From Flammula alnicola (taxonomy: Eukaryota; Basidiomycota; Agaricomycetes; Agaricales; Strophariaceae): a stretch of 64,000 nucleotides of DNA. Under the pieces are notes generated by a model that saw nothing but the letters and a program-made list of their open reading frames with translations, ran no database searches and was not told the origin of the DNA. The stretch lies in assembly GCA_015499995.1 (NCBI GenBank), contig JADNRV010000008.1, positions 62,001 through 126,000 of the forward strand. The letters run 5' to 3'. Of this stretch, positions 48,589 to 59,242 are shown piece by piece. Within the stretch, counting starts at the first letter, position 1. The number at the start of each line of letters is the position of its first letter. The translations under genes were made by a program, and so were the position numbers.

Positions 48589-49726
48589 ATGTCCTCCCAG
48601 ACACCTGTGCGTGCCCTGTCTTTCTCCGAGTTTTGACCCACCCATTCTCATCCCACTCGCTTAATCTTCTCTGCAGATTCGAAGGAAACTGGTCATTGTT
48701 GGCGACGGCATGTAACTGCTCTGGCATGAATGAGCTTAATGGTTAAGCCTTTCGCCCATTCAAACAGGTGCTTGCGGAAAGACGTCTCTGCTATGCTCTT
48801 TTGCGCTGGGAGAGTTCCCAAAGGAATACGTGCGTTATTATCTTTCGTACCGAATTTCGTGGAATGCTCCCCATACTTACTCCTCGGACGATTGTTTTAG
48901 CAACCGAGTAACGTCTTATCTACAACGTGCCGCAGTTGTCTCTCATCCTGATACGACCTCGCTTTCTTGCAGCCGTATTTGATAATTATGTTGCCGAAAT
49001 CAGGTTGGACGAGAAGCCTGTCCAATTAGCCTTATGGGATACAGCGTATGTCGTTTCGCGGCCATTTGAACCCTTCTTCTCTCATTGCCGGTTTTCTATC
49101 ACCTTTTCTTATTCGCTTCGTTAGTGGGCAGGAGGAATATGAGGTATGTCCGTGATGTTCTGATCAAATCCGCAGTTTCTGATGTAAACCTGGTTTGTAG
49201 CGCCTCCGACCAATGTCATACTCCAAGTCTCATGTAATCCTTATTGCCTTCGCCATCGACACACCTGACTCGTTAGAGAACGTCACAACAAAGGTAGGTT
49301 TAGACTTGCACCGCCTTAGTTCTAGGCTAACCTCGATCACTTATTTAGTGGATAGAGGAAGTGCGAAGTATTTGTGGCCCTACCATCCCAGTCATTCTCG
49401 TTGGCTGCAAGGCCGACCTACGGCCAGCAGACGACGAAGGAGTGTCGCCAGACAACTCTCGCACGTGGGTGACGCGTGAACAGGGCGAGCGGGTGGCCAG
49501 CGCCATCGGCGCCCGGGCATACAAGGAATGTTCAGCTCTGAAAATCGAAGGCGTCGACGAAGTCTTTGAAGCCGCGACGCGCGCAAGCATGCTCATGCGA
49601 GACGGCGTCCCCAGCCATGGCCCAAATCTGGAGTCAGTCAAACACCACAGGCGAAGAAGCAGCGGGAGAGGAACATTGCAGGACAAGGACGATGGCAAGG
49701 GTTGGGCTTGTTGCGTCGTTTGTTGA
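48589..49726 (+). CDS. RHO2: Rho-family GTPase, Rho2-like
   Basis: Seven exons. G1 is GDGACGKTSLL, the switch I region PTVFDNYVAEI, G3 LWDTAGQEEYERLRPMSY, G4 VGCKADLR, G5 ECSALK, and the C-terminus CCVVC gives a CaaX box (CVVC) for prenylation. LRPMSYSKSHVILIAFAID and TKWIEEV favour the Rho2 group over Rho1, 3 or 4. Rho2 proteins act at the plasma membrane upstream of protein kinase C and cell-wall alpha-glucan synthesis in fission yeast. Two unusual points: the intron interrupting the P-loop codon begins GC (48708-48767), and a 7-nt exon (48901-48907) supplies part of switch I. A 19-nt exon also carries GQEEYE. An insert between G4 and G5 (PADDEGVSPDNSR) is normal for Rho proteins. Confidence 0.85.
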
Positions 49727-51326
49727 AATTCACGACTATCGCCTATCACCGGTCTCTTTTTTTTTTCACCCATCAGCATATTTCAGCATATCTGCTTATA
49801 CTTTGAATATCCCATCGGACTAGCAATGGACGCGCACACTTATGTATGTTTCCTTGACCTCCATTTACTGTTACTGTTTACCGTTATATCTTGATTCATT
49901 CATATTACTGTTTGAAAGGCATAGACGTAGGCTCATTCCATTCCCAAGCATCTTGTTGTAATTGCTCTCTTGTTATCTGGATTTTTAGTTTCTCTTTCTC
50001 GGCCCACTTGAAATTTTAAAATTGCGATGTCTGAGCCTTGAGGTTTCCATTTACCTTGTCGGGTGACAGCAGCAATGACGCGCTATCATGTGATTTTGAC
50101 TGTTCCGTCTCATGCGGCCAAGCATCGCCGCAATGTGATTCGTCAACGCCAATCTTGTCCGAATATAATAGCCGTACATAACCATCCCGGCCCGACGAGC
50201 GGTCATTCTCTTCCCGAGTACCGCCATCTTGCCGTCCCCCAATCATCATTCTTCCTTCGCTGCTTCAACGCAGTTGCTTCTTTACTCAAAAGGACCCAAA
50301 AAGTTTCAAGCTCGAGCGCATGTTATAAAACGTTCATCCATGGAAAGATGCTTGATTGCTTTATATGTTACAGGAAAAGTTTGTTTTATTGTTCGCTTTA
50401 TTGAATTCACACATCAGTAAATCGTGGAAAAGTTGGTATGTGGTTGTGACGGTGATGATGCAGTGACAGAATTACGGCGGATGACATGCCATGGTAAGGG
50501 ATTATAAGCTCGGCATCGGATTGATGATACCGCTGGAAGCTATTCATCACAGATATTCCGCAATGATATGCTCTTACCTGACAAGCTCATTACGATGTCA
50601 ATTTACAAGGGAAATCTCATCCAGGCTCCAATATTCCAATCACGCCGTCAGACTTTCATCGACACTACAAGGAGTTATCAAAGGGAGGTCAGAGCCATAA
50701 TTTCATGACTATCGGATATGGGGTATTTTATTGCAGCTCATGCGGCAGGGCTTCCTCACCGTTGCACCTTAAATACATCGAGATTCGAGTACATATACAC
50801 ACAGAATTTAATCGCAGGATCTTCCGCTCTGGGTCCTTAGAATTCGCCCAGAGACTTTAAACCTCTTCAATTAGTCTAAGAATATTTATAAGTAGCTTCA
50901 CTCGCAAGCGCGGAACTTAGAGAATTATTGGGGAAGTGAAACGGAGTCGGATCCAGAAGTTAAAGGCACACCGGCAACGTCGGAGATCATGTGATCGTGG
51001 ATTCGCATTCAACGGTCGGGAAAGGAAATTGAACTTCGTCGCTTGCATCTTTCCCTCACACCTCCACTTGTGACGCCAGCGCGCTGCCCAACCCACTCAC
51101 TGTGTTGATGCTGACCCAAGGTTCCTCCCTCTAAGATGCGAAGAACTTACTTCCAAAGGGACTGAAGACCTGCTAATCGGGCGCGACTCTCCTCTGCATT
51201 GTCATTGGTGGGCTTGTGACGCTGACGAGCGTCCCAAGCCCACCTGCGACTTTGGTTTGGTTGGTGGGTGGTAGAGATGGCGCTGACGGGCCTCATCTTT
51301 TCCATCCATTCGCTACTACCGCCGCG
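49727..51326. other. Gene-poor stretch, nothing resolved
   Basis: Several short frames occur on both strands, none with domains or consistent splice partners. AT-rich in the 50.3-50.9 kb part. Confidence 0.5.
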
Positions 51327-51647
51327 ATGGGCAGGTCTTCCGTCTCTTCCACGTCATCTGGATCGTTGCCTAGTCTACCTAGCACGGGTATGTTTGTTCT
51401 TGGCTCTTCGCTGTCTCCTTCATTAACAACCGTTTAGCTCACAGCCTCCGAGGTTTTAGCAAGCTCGTCCGTTCTTTCCTCTGAAGCCATGTGCTGCCAG
51501 CTTGTTTTCGAGTACACTCTTGTGGGTTTCTTGAAGCGGGATGACTTTCGGTTGGTATGTTTTCGTATCTCGTTTTTCTATCTACCACTCTGACGACATT
51601 CATAACAGTGTCCCTTTTGTAGAATCTACTTTACACTATGGTTGTAG
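51327..51647 (+). CDS. Tiny three-exon hypothetical protein
   Basis: From the ATG at 51327 (GCCGCGATGGGC context), a Ser-rich exon (MGRSSVSSTSSGSLPSLPST) ends at a GTATGT donor. It joins in phase after TTTAGCTCACAG to an exon encoding ASEVLASSSVLSSEAMCCQL and on to GFLKRDDFRL. A second GTATGT intron then leads to CPFCRIYFTLWL and a TAG at 51645-51647. All splice sites have good consensus and all phases agree, giving about 70 residues. No family is recognised. It may be the 5' part of a degraded gene. Confidence 0.3.
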
Positions 51648-52200
51648 TACTAGTATTGAAGTGAATTATATTTGAAACGTACCACCATATTCTTTAGGCG
51701 ATGCAAGAACAAAGTGGCTACGACGATATGGCCTTATAAATGCTAATCAGAAATATCTAGCAATATATGGCATTACAATGCCCCCTCAAGCTTACAGCAA
51801 TGGCACATTGCTATCAGAATGGCAGCAAAATGGCGGCCATGATATTAAGCTTCCTGCCAACATAATCATCTTATAAGAGGGCCTGTCATCGTGATTCGAA
51901 TTGATACCGCTGATGGGAGATTACAACGGTGATATACCCTTTATAAGGCATTACAGATATTTCCACAATTTACTGATGCACTTCGGAAACAGGAATCAAC
52001 ATGGCGTGTAGGAAGAAACGACGCCGCCAAAAATCATTGAACGCCTAAACAATGTATCGCGTAAGTCAGTCGTCTTTATGAAAACAATCCATATATACTC
52101 GCTAAATGTGAATGACTTCCCACTCGACAGGCCTAACACCGCCGTCGACCTCTGTTCAAGCACACATGTGTGTAAGACTTTAGCGACAAGAAGACATTTC
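51648..52200. other. Intergenic, nothing resolved
   Basis: AT-rich sequence with several GATATT/AATGGC-type short repeats between the tiny gene and the tandem repeat block. No exon supported. Confidence 0.4.
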
Positions 52201-52615
52201 GCGTATCTCATTGTATGCACCCCAAGCATGAGGCTTCTCGACAGCGTCGGCCTGTATGAATGGATGTCACAATATGCAAGAAATCCATTGAGGTGGTGCC
52301 TACTTTCGCCACGTCGCGTTTTTCGTTGTATCCGCCCCAGGCAACCGGTTTCTCGACCGCGTCAGCCTATATATGCGCAAATCTGAAAACTCCCGAGAAA
52401 ATCCATTGAAGTGGCGCATACCTTTGCAAAGTCTCGTTTCTCGCTGTATCCGCCCCAGGCATGAGGCTTCTCGACTGCGTCGGCCTTATGAATGGACGTC
52501 AAACTCGGCTGGCAATTCGACTGAGGCTGAACAAACCTTTGCGACTTCGCGTTTCGCGTTACATCCTTGGGGCTTATCGACGGCGTCGACCTACATGTTA
52601 CGACATTTCTAGTCA
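52201..52615. repeat. Degenerate tandem repeat, period about 115-118 bp
   Basis: Four diverged copies start at about 52201, 52316, 52434 and 52549. Each begins like GCGTTTYTCGTTGTATCC, then CCCCAGGCA, GGTTTCTCGAC and GCGTCGGCCT, and the first three share AAATCCATTGA with a GTGG after it. The spacings are 115, 118 and 115 bp. A weaker partial copy may precede them (about 52120-52150). No coding function is evident. Confidence 0.7.
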
Positions 52616-52647
52616 GACGTCAATAGCTTGAAGACTACACCGAAGGA

Positions 52648-53194
52648 TTGATTACCTTGGCCACTACATTATCAACGATTTTTACCGGAAGAGCGCTGAC
52701 AACAGCAGTCAGGCAGACGAGCATTCAACAGCAGTCAGGCAGACGAGCATTACAAATGCAGCAAAGGACTTCATTTCTGGATTTGCTCAGGGGAAAGGTG
52801 AGAGGGTTATTTCGCAACGGCGATGCTATTTACTGAATTCTGTTGTTTCTTTTATAGACCTGCACCGTTCTCGATCTTACTCTACTTGATGGTCCTTTTC
52901 TTACAGTCGTTCCGTCTTTGTCTCTCGATGCTCGGTCTATCGTTGCTCATCAACACCGCAACCTCGAAATCTAGGCCCGCATACATGGTTATCGACGTAC
53001 TCTATCTCGCCGCAGAAGCGATGAACAACTGCCGAAAGTTCATAGATGTATCGCACAATGCAGAATGGAAGAGAAATCTGATCTTGCTCGTTTTCTGTTA
53101 GAAACGCGGGCTTGCTATCTTCAACTGCTAGCATATCTTTGTTGCACTCTGGAAGCTTGCAGCCGTATGCACAAACGGCCCATTGTCATCCACT
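52648..53194 (+). pseudogene. Coding-like two-exon frame with internal stop, family unknown
   Basis: A frame ending LDLLRGK joins in phase through a GTGAGAGG...TTATAG intron to TCTVLDLTLLDGPFLTVVPS and RSIVAHQHRNLEI. It hits a TAG at 52972-52974, then continues open as ARIHGYRRTLSRRRSDEQL to TRACYLQLLAYLCCTLEAC and a stop near 53194. The TAG could be CAG changed to TAG, or the end of an intron. No domain is recognised. It overlaps the 26-bp duplication, which would disturb its start. Confidence 0.25.
52700..52751. repeat. Perfect 26-bp tandem duplication
   Basis: Two identical adjacent copies beginning CAACAGCAGTCAGGCAGACG. The length is not a multiple of three, so it shifts any reading frame passing through. 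Confidence 0.9.
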
Positions 53195-53321
53195 AAGACG
53201 TCAAATGATACATTTCATGGGACGGACGACCTCGTTGATTGTACAAACATGTGACAAGCTATTTACTTGTACCTCAGGCTTGCAAGGGTTGAATTGCACA
53301 AAGTAGAGTCATGATTCAGGA

Positions 53322-53742
53322 ATGGGTAGGTTAGAATTAGGATCCGCGGAATTCTCGACCGGCTCTTTACCTGCGCCTCCTATCGCTCGCAAGCTAGGAG
53401 ATATTCTTTCCTGGGCGAGCATCTGTGATACTTTAATTCGAGGGTAAGCGGGGCATTCCTTCCTTGAGTCGCAGCCTTACTGTTTAGATCCATTGTTTAT
53501 CGTTCAGGAGGCTGAAGGCGCTTCTATCAATGCGCATTGGGCAAGATTGGGTGAGTGATTGGATGATCTGCACCTCATCGTTTGCTTCTTTTAACTCATT
53601 ACTACCACCGCAGCCGATGTTTTCATTTCGTGTAGAGTTGCCTAATAATTCGACCTTGGTGGCAGACGCGGTTATTCGGCGCCTCGTGCCAGCACGTCTA
53701 TATTGCACGTCACTCCAGACCAACTTTGCAATTGGGGCGTGA
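53322..53742 (+). CDS. Possible small multi-exon protein
   Basis: A frame starting MGRLELGSAEFSTGSLPAPP continues to LSWASICDTLIR and a GTAAGC donor. It can be joined to RLKALLSMRIGQDW and then to PMFSFRVELPNNSTLVADAV, ending at a TGA near 53742. Splice phases fit, but no family is recognised and the acceptors are a choice among several. It sits 140 bp upstream of the UstYa-like gene. Confidence 0.25.
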
Positions 53743-53882
53743 GCTTCTCAAGGAAAATCGATACCTAGTCTGGGTCTTTTCACGGTCGTACATAAAGTGG
53801 CCAGATGTCGTCAGCAGCTGGCTTGCAAGACCTCAACTTTGGCTACGTTCTGGTTGCCGAACACTTCTCAGCTCTCAGCAGG

Positions 53883-54842
53883 ATGAAATCCGAATCGCCT
53901 TATCATCCTATGGTCCAGGATTCTCTCGAGGACCTGGGGCTCCTCAATACTACTCCTGAAGATGCAGAATCGTTGCGGCAAGGACCAAATCAAGGGAGAG
54001 CGTGCTCTTGTCCGTCAAACTCGAGACGCCAGTTTCGCTATTTAATGATTGTCCTTGTCGTCCAAAGTGTTCTGATCATATCATTTTTTTGGATCAATCT
54101 TGCTCTCTACGTGAAACGAGGGCCGCGAAATCCCATTTTCCCGCAATCACTCTATTGTATGTTTCTCGCCTACCAGAACCAGGACTGACGCTGATTGTGT
54201 CGATTTCAAGCACCTGCGGAACATGTCATTGAATATGAGACCAGAGTTTTTTATGAAGGTTTTGGTGCAGACCGAAGCCTTTATCAGCAATCTCCATCTC
54301 CGGAGGTTGACGCTGCTTGGGAGGATTTGTATAACTGTACGCGCCTTGCCTTCTATCGCGAATATGCTTCGTCTGATCAATATCCCGCAAGTCGGTGTAT
54401 CGAGAATAACCAAACAGGAGGCATCGCGCCTCGTGAATCAGACATATCGTTTGCCAGGAGACGAAGACCACTATGTCATCCAGCTCGATGTCTTTCATCA
54501 GTTACACTGTTTGGTTCGTCAGCCAACAATACCACATGGTAGTTTCAATTTCTCACTAACATTTATCTACAGAACCTGCTTCGAAAGGCCGTTCATCGCG
54601 AGTACTACACGGAAACCGATCATCTGGACTCGCAACGCTGGGACCATTGCATAGAAAGCATCAGACAGTCACTCATGTGTTCGGCGGACATCACCCCTAT
54701 CGTCTGGCAATGGGTGGACAGAGTGCAGGAGGTTCGAGTCATGGGCAACACCATCCATACGTGCCGAAACTATGACAAGATCAAAGACTGGGGACTCGAA
54801 CACCGCCTTGATCATGAACTAAATTTCACCGGATTCCATTGA
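53883..54842 (+). CDS. UstYa-like (DUF3328) membrane-anchored oxidase homologue
   Basis: Starts MKSESPYHPMVQDSLEDLG. A single N-terminal membrane helix (YLMIVLVVQSVLIISFFWIN) is followed by the DUF3328 region over several exons, with YETRVFYEGFGADRSLY, GDEDHYVIQLDVFHQLHCL (the first HxxHC) and RWDHCIESIRQSLMCSAD (the second site keeps HC but has Arg in place of the first His). The chain ends ELNFTGFH. UstYa-type proteins carry out oxidative steps such as cyclisation in fungal peptide and other secondary metabolism. No precursor peptide gene or partner biosynthetic genes are recognised nearby. An upstream in-frame ATG at 53805 would add 26 residues; the later one fits the family better. Confidence 0.75.
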
Positions 54843-55186
54843 GCAGGGGCGGGCTTTGGTCATAAACAAAGGGCGGTTAATAGGCACGATAAGGAGCGCA
54901 CGTCTACGGGCCAAGATCAGGAAGCCCGTTCACACGATTTTGACACATTATCTGAATCGGCATATTGTTCCTTTATGTTCAAGAAGTAGAAGGATAAACA
55001 CTGTTCAAAGTTCAAAGGGATACTCATTACTTATTTATAAGTATATCCGAGTCTAACCAGGGCCAGTGGCACATCCCAGATCATACAAAAGCGGAACATA
55101 TCAAGGAGGACCTTATAACTATACGCCTCACCAGCCACAACTATTAATTCATTCACCTCAGTATTTAAAGGCAATATCTTTCTGCA
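54843..55186. other. Intergenic region
   Basis: Between the UstYa-like and the hemerythrin-like genes. No exon supported; the last 60 bp should hold the next gene's start site. Confidence 0.4.
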
Positions 55187-56366
55187 ATGTTCCCGCTGCC
55201 GTTGCTGCCCACAGTTCCCGACGACCTCGAGAAGATGAAGTATGCCTGTCCTTTCTCGCAAGCCCGCTGCCTTCTAACAAAGACCATCCAGAGGCCGACG
55301 CGCACTTTTGTATCAAAACACGTTCATGAAGGTGAATTTCCAGTCTGCCGCCCAGCTGTAACAGGATCTGAATGATGTATGCCACGAAAAGAATGCGTTG
55401 ATTCGCGCATTGAATATCATCTACGGTGTGGCACCCAAGTTGAATGGCTCACACTTTGCATTCCGCCAGTTCATGGAATACGTGGAAACGGTCTGTGATA
55501 TGACTTCTCTGCATATTCAAGGTCAGTTTCAGCTGCATCTCACGAACGAAGAAAATCCACTAACAATTCCTTTGTGTCCGTTACCGTAGGCGACGAGGTC
55601 TTTTGCAAGTCCCTTGCTCAGCACTGCAAGGCGTATCGCTGGACGAGCAACAGGAGTACCGCCGTAGTCCAGGATTCTCTGAAATCCTTGCGTCGCTTGG
55701 TACGCGACTGGAAAAAGGTAAACCCAAGCACCTAAAAATTGTCGTCTTAGAACTAACCATGCGCTTGGATATCAGGACAATAAATCGTACCACTATACTC
55801 GGCTCCAGGGTTGCCTGAGTGGCATGGAGGCGCCTATCATCGAGGTATTGCACAAACAGGTGAGGAATCGACATACACGTATGGTCAGAAGAAAGGAAAT
55901 CCTGATGCAGTATTCCGAAGGTCGCCAAATTCAGCGGAGATGTTCTGCCGCAATCCATCTCTGACGAGCAAATGCGCGTTTTGATCACAGGTGTGTCGAG
56001 GTAGCGAATCCACGGAATATGACGGAACTGAAGGATATCGTCAGATAACATGATCTGGTTGGGATCCAACAGTGACATTTCGATCTTGCTCCCGTGGGTT
56101 CTTAACTTGCTGAAAACGAGGGCAGACTAGACTGTTTGCATTTTTCTCCAGGTTCTGCATGTCGCACCACGACATAAAGACGTCGAAGTACTGGCCACCA
56201 GTCACTCAGGATGCAATCAAAGCAATGCCTGAACTCGTCAAGGAGCATCCAACGTAGGTTTATAGGGCCTTTTCCTGCGAATATTTACTCATTAGAAAGT
56301 CGCAGTCTTTGGAAGTTTTCCCCGTTCGATCCGATTAGCAGAAGCGGCCAGAAATGCCTCTTTTAA
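55187..56366 (+). CDS. Tentative hemerythrin-like helical protein
   Basis: About eight short exons. After MFPLPLLPTVPDDLEKMK an intron leads to an exon ending NTFMK. Next come DLNDVCHEKNALIRALNIIY, FMEYVETVCDMTSLHIQ, GDEVFCKSLAQHCKAY, QDSLKSLRRLVRDWKK, MEAPIIEVLHKQ, IPKVAKFSGDVLPQSISDEQ, then IWLGSNSDISILLPWVLNLL, MSHHDIKTSKYWPPV and SLWKFSPFDPISR. The helical pattern with spaced His/Glu (HEKN, LHIQGDE, LAQH) is that of hemerythrin-like (HHE) proteins, but the iron-binding set is not clearly complete. One junction (after LHKQ) does not keep frame with the obvious acceptor, so the model may contain an error or the gene a frameshift. Confidence 0.4.
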
Positions 56367-56527
56367 ATGGCGGGTGTTCCGGATAGACGACGTAATGAAC
56401 TCGAGTTGTTTCAATGGTGGTTGAATCTATAATATTCAACAAATCTTTCTAGTGAGCTTGCATAATAATATAGATACAGCGATAATAGTAAATATCAAAC
56501 CTATGTGTTGTCCATAACATCAACCTA

Positions 56528-57251
56528 TTACTCCTTCAACTCCCAACTCACACCACAGCCACATCCGCTACCTTTGGCTTGTGGGTTGTGTGCTACTCGG
56601 AAACTGCTTCCAATCAATTCTGTTGTAAAGTCGATGGTTGAGCCGTTCAATAAAGAGAGTGATATGGCGTCGACGAGGATGTTCGAGGGTTTTATGCTTG
56701 GATGACTAAAGTGGCTGTGGAGTGTTCAATGCCTGGTTTTATCAGAATGCATTGAGGACTTACTAATCGTCTGGCGAACGACTAGTGGCCAGCTCCATCT
56801 TGTATTGGTATCCATGACATCCTCCGGATTCGACCGCTATCCTGAGAGCACCAGCTGGATTTTGCTCTCGTTCGGCGATTTTCATTAATTGCTAGAATAT
56901 CTTTCAATAGGGCCGAACACCATGATCGAAGCAGACACTACTCACCTCCGCAGCACGGTCCGTAATTTCGAGCCTTACTTGCTCTGGTGGTAGCAGTTCA
57001 ACATCTAGCTCCTCTTTGTCGATATATTCTTGCGAAGGCATGGACAGGACCACAGTCGGCTGGGTTGGCAATGAAGACGCCAATTCAGCTCGTCGGGGTA
57101 TCGTACTCGACAAATTTCGCCGCATTAGAGAGGACGCTTGAATTGTGGGTCGGATTATTGGGCTATGGATGCACGAGCGTGATAAAGAAGGACTTCTAAG
57201 CAAGCGGGGAAGACGCTTAAGTGCAGTGGGCATTCTGATGGTTTGCGACAT
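56528..57251 (-). CDS. ISA2: Mitochondrial iron-sulfur assembly protein Isa2
   Basis: A-type iron-sulfur carrier. The N-terminus (MSQTIRMPTALKRLPRLLRS) is Arg/Ser-rich like a mitochondrial presequence. The carrier domain has the three Cys: one in RIAVESGGCHGYQYKME and two in GSGCGCGVSWELKE at the end. The GGCHGYQY wording matches Isa2 rather than Isa1. With Isa1 and Iba57 the protein is required for [4Fe-4S] cluster formation in mitochondria. Three or four exons. About 190 residues, normal for the family. Confidence 0.85.
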
Positions 57252-57673
57252 AGTCCAATATTAAAATACGTGTGAAGGTAACCGGAAGCAGTCGTTAGGA
57301 ATGTGTTTCGCAAGAGCCGCAAAGGACTGTACTGGAGGATGGAGTGAAGTGAGTGCAATGCGCAAACATTGCAGGTTTTCCAGGTTCCCTGCGCTGCGAT
57401 CACGTGCAATCCAGCAAGCGAGTCGTGAGCGGAGCGACGCCGCGACTTCCTACATTGTATGTACCCATAGGTTACTTACGGTCCACAATGCCCTCTGGGA
57501 GCACTAAAGTCAATTAAAATATGCCAGTACATTTTCTTAAGCGATAGGTTGATTGAATAAGTACAAGTGAATAAGTACGTTCCAAGAGCATCCAGCCGAT
57601 GTTGCAGAAAACCCATCAGTCATAATAAAGGAGTGGCCATTTGGGATCAATGAAGATTCGGCACACGCAACGT
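57252..57673. other. Intergenic region upstream of ISA2
   Basis: Holds the ISA2 promoter and the 3' end of the first DUF6533 gene. No exon supported. Confidence 0.5.
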
Positions 57674-59028
57674 TTAAACGTTAGTCTGAACGGTGGTATG
57701 CAATGTCGTGAGTTCCAGTCCTTGAGATGGGTATAGCTGATTCGGGTCATCCAAGGCTATACGCTGCGAGAAGGTGTGCATATTTCTGATTATTCTGCAG
57801 CTCTGTATGGCATAAACGTCGTCAAAACTGTCTATTCCAATGTCTTTCAGGCTTACCACAAAGGAAATCATCGAAACTAAAATGCTAAATGGAAAGGCAA
57901 TGAGTGGAAACAATGGTGATTAGGGATATTCACATACGGAAAGGCTATGTCATTCAGCCGCATGCGTTGTTCAGAAACGTTACCCTTTACAGTCATTGCG
58001 TCTTTCAATAGCACGACGAATATCACTGAAATGCATAATGCCATCTCAATCCCGCTATTAAGTAATACATCTGGCTTATTACTCACCTACCAATAGCACA
58101 AATGCGACAGATCCATCACGGGTGACGAGTGAGAGAAGAGGGATGTTCTGCCATCCATGTTTCAAGTGGGTAATGAGGTGTTTATACAAAGTCATACTCC
58201 AGATCACAGTCTGGACAAGCACATCAAGTGCGCTATATTGTTGAAAGGCGATTAGAACTAACGATTTTTGAGAATGTAAGTATAATATACCTTACACAAA
58301 CGGCAGTCCATGGTACGGACTCCGTGAGGCACGCAACTTCAAAGTCCATGTTTCGAATGGTATGTGCTCCGAGTACAAAGACAATGAGAGTTTTAGCGGC
58401 CAATGAAGCAAATAAGAAGATAGCCATATGGCGCTTCCGATCAAAGAGAGCAAAGACTTCAAAGAAGAAAAAACTAGTGTCTCTGTTTAGAACCCATGAA
58501 GACATCAGCATGCTCACCGCGAACCATAAGAAGGATTTCCAGCGCTAAGAGCATTACAGAAATGGTCAGCTTTTGGAACCCGTACCACCGCTCGCATGAC
58601 ATCCGGTCGACGTAGTACTTGGCGTGAATATGAGAAACAGCAATAGCGTTACATCTAGATTATACTGTCAGAACTGGCACATACGGAAGCATCTATGCTG
58701 CTTACATGGATGAGAGCAATCCGAAGTATCGTGGAAATGCGTAGAGAAATTTCGTAGACCTAGCCGTGGACTTCCTGGAACAAACATCAGTGTCCCTCAA
58801 AAGTCTTTATGGTACATGTTTATGTCACCTCCAGATAAATCTGACTTCAAATGGTATGCCGGTAAGCCAATCCCAGGCCAGGAATGTCAGGCAGGAATCT
58901 GAAAAGTTACAGTCACAATTTGATTTATGAGAAGGAAAACGAACTCACAACAGCTATAACGGACAATTAACATAGCCCATTGATCCTCATTTCGATCAAG
59001 TTCAGTAAATGGGTGTTCCTCCGTCATT
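57674..59028 (-). CDS. DUF6533 seven-helix protein, copy A
   Basis: Starts MTEEHPFTELDRNEDQWAML at 59028. The first helices contain SCLTFLAWDWLTGIPFEVRF, ending in IWR, and STKFLYAFPRYFGLLSSM, the typical DUF6533 beginning. Then come a loop with CERWYGFQ, KLTISVMLLALEILLMVR, AIFLFASLAAKTLIVFVLG, IPLLSLVTRDGSVAFVLLV and a final SFVVSLKDIG region with SCRIIRNMHTF and a Ser/Thr tail. About ten exons. DUF6533 proteins are abundant, receptor-like membrane proteins of Agaricomycetes with no known function. Its exon positions and phases match copy C, so the two arose by tandem duplication. Confidence 0.75.
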
Positions 59029-59242
59029 AATCCCAGAAAGCGTAGGGGTTCAGACCGGAATCCAGTGCAAAGCACAATTCGGAAGAGAGTCTATCGCCTT
59101 CAATGTGAAAAGTCTATGTCGTCGTTTTTGTTTGTCAACAAGTTTTGAGCAAATCCAATACTAATAGGGTTGCAATGGTGGGGAGAAACTGGACGAACAG
59201 CATAAATAAGGGGGTGAAGTTCGGTGAAGCTAGGTGGGGCTT

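Noticed and set aside
52201..52615. CRISPR-like array
   Set aside because: The repeats are long, diverged and directly adjacent, without short identical repeats and unique spacers, and the genome is eukaryotic.
53322..54842. RiPP biosynthetic cluster around the UstYa-like gene
   Set aside because: No signal-peptide-bearing repeat precursor with Lys-Arg sites, and no partner oxidase, methyltransferase or peptidase, is visible within the window.
55581..56078. 165-codon ATG-started minus-strand frame opposite the hemerythrin-like gene
   Set aside because: The plus strand has several exons with matching splice sites and coherent helices; the minus frame has no domain and looks like an antisense shadow.
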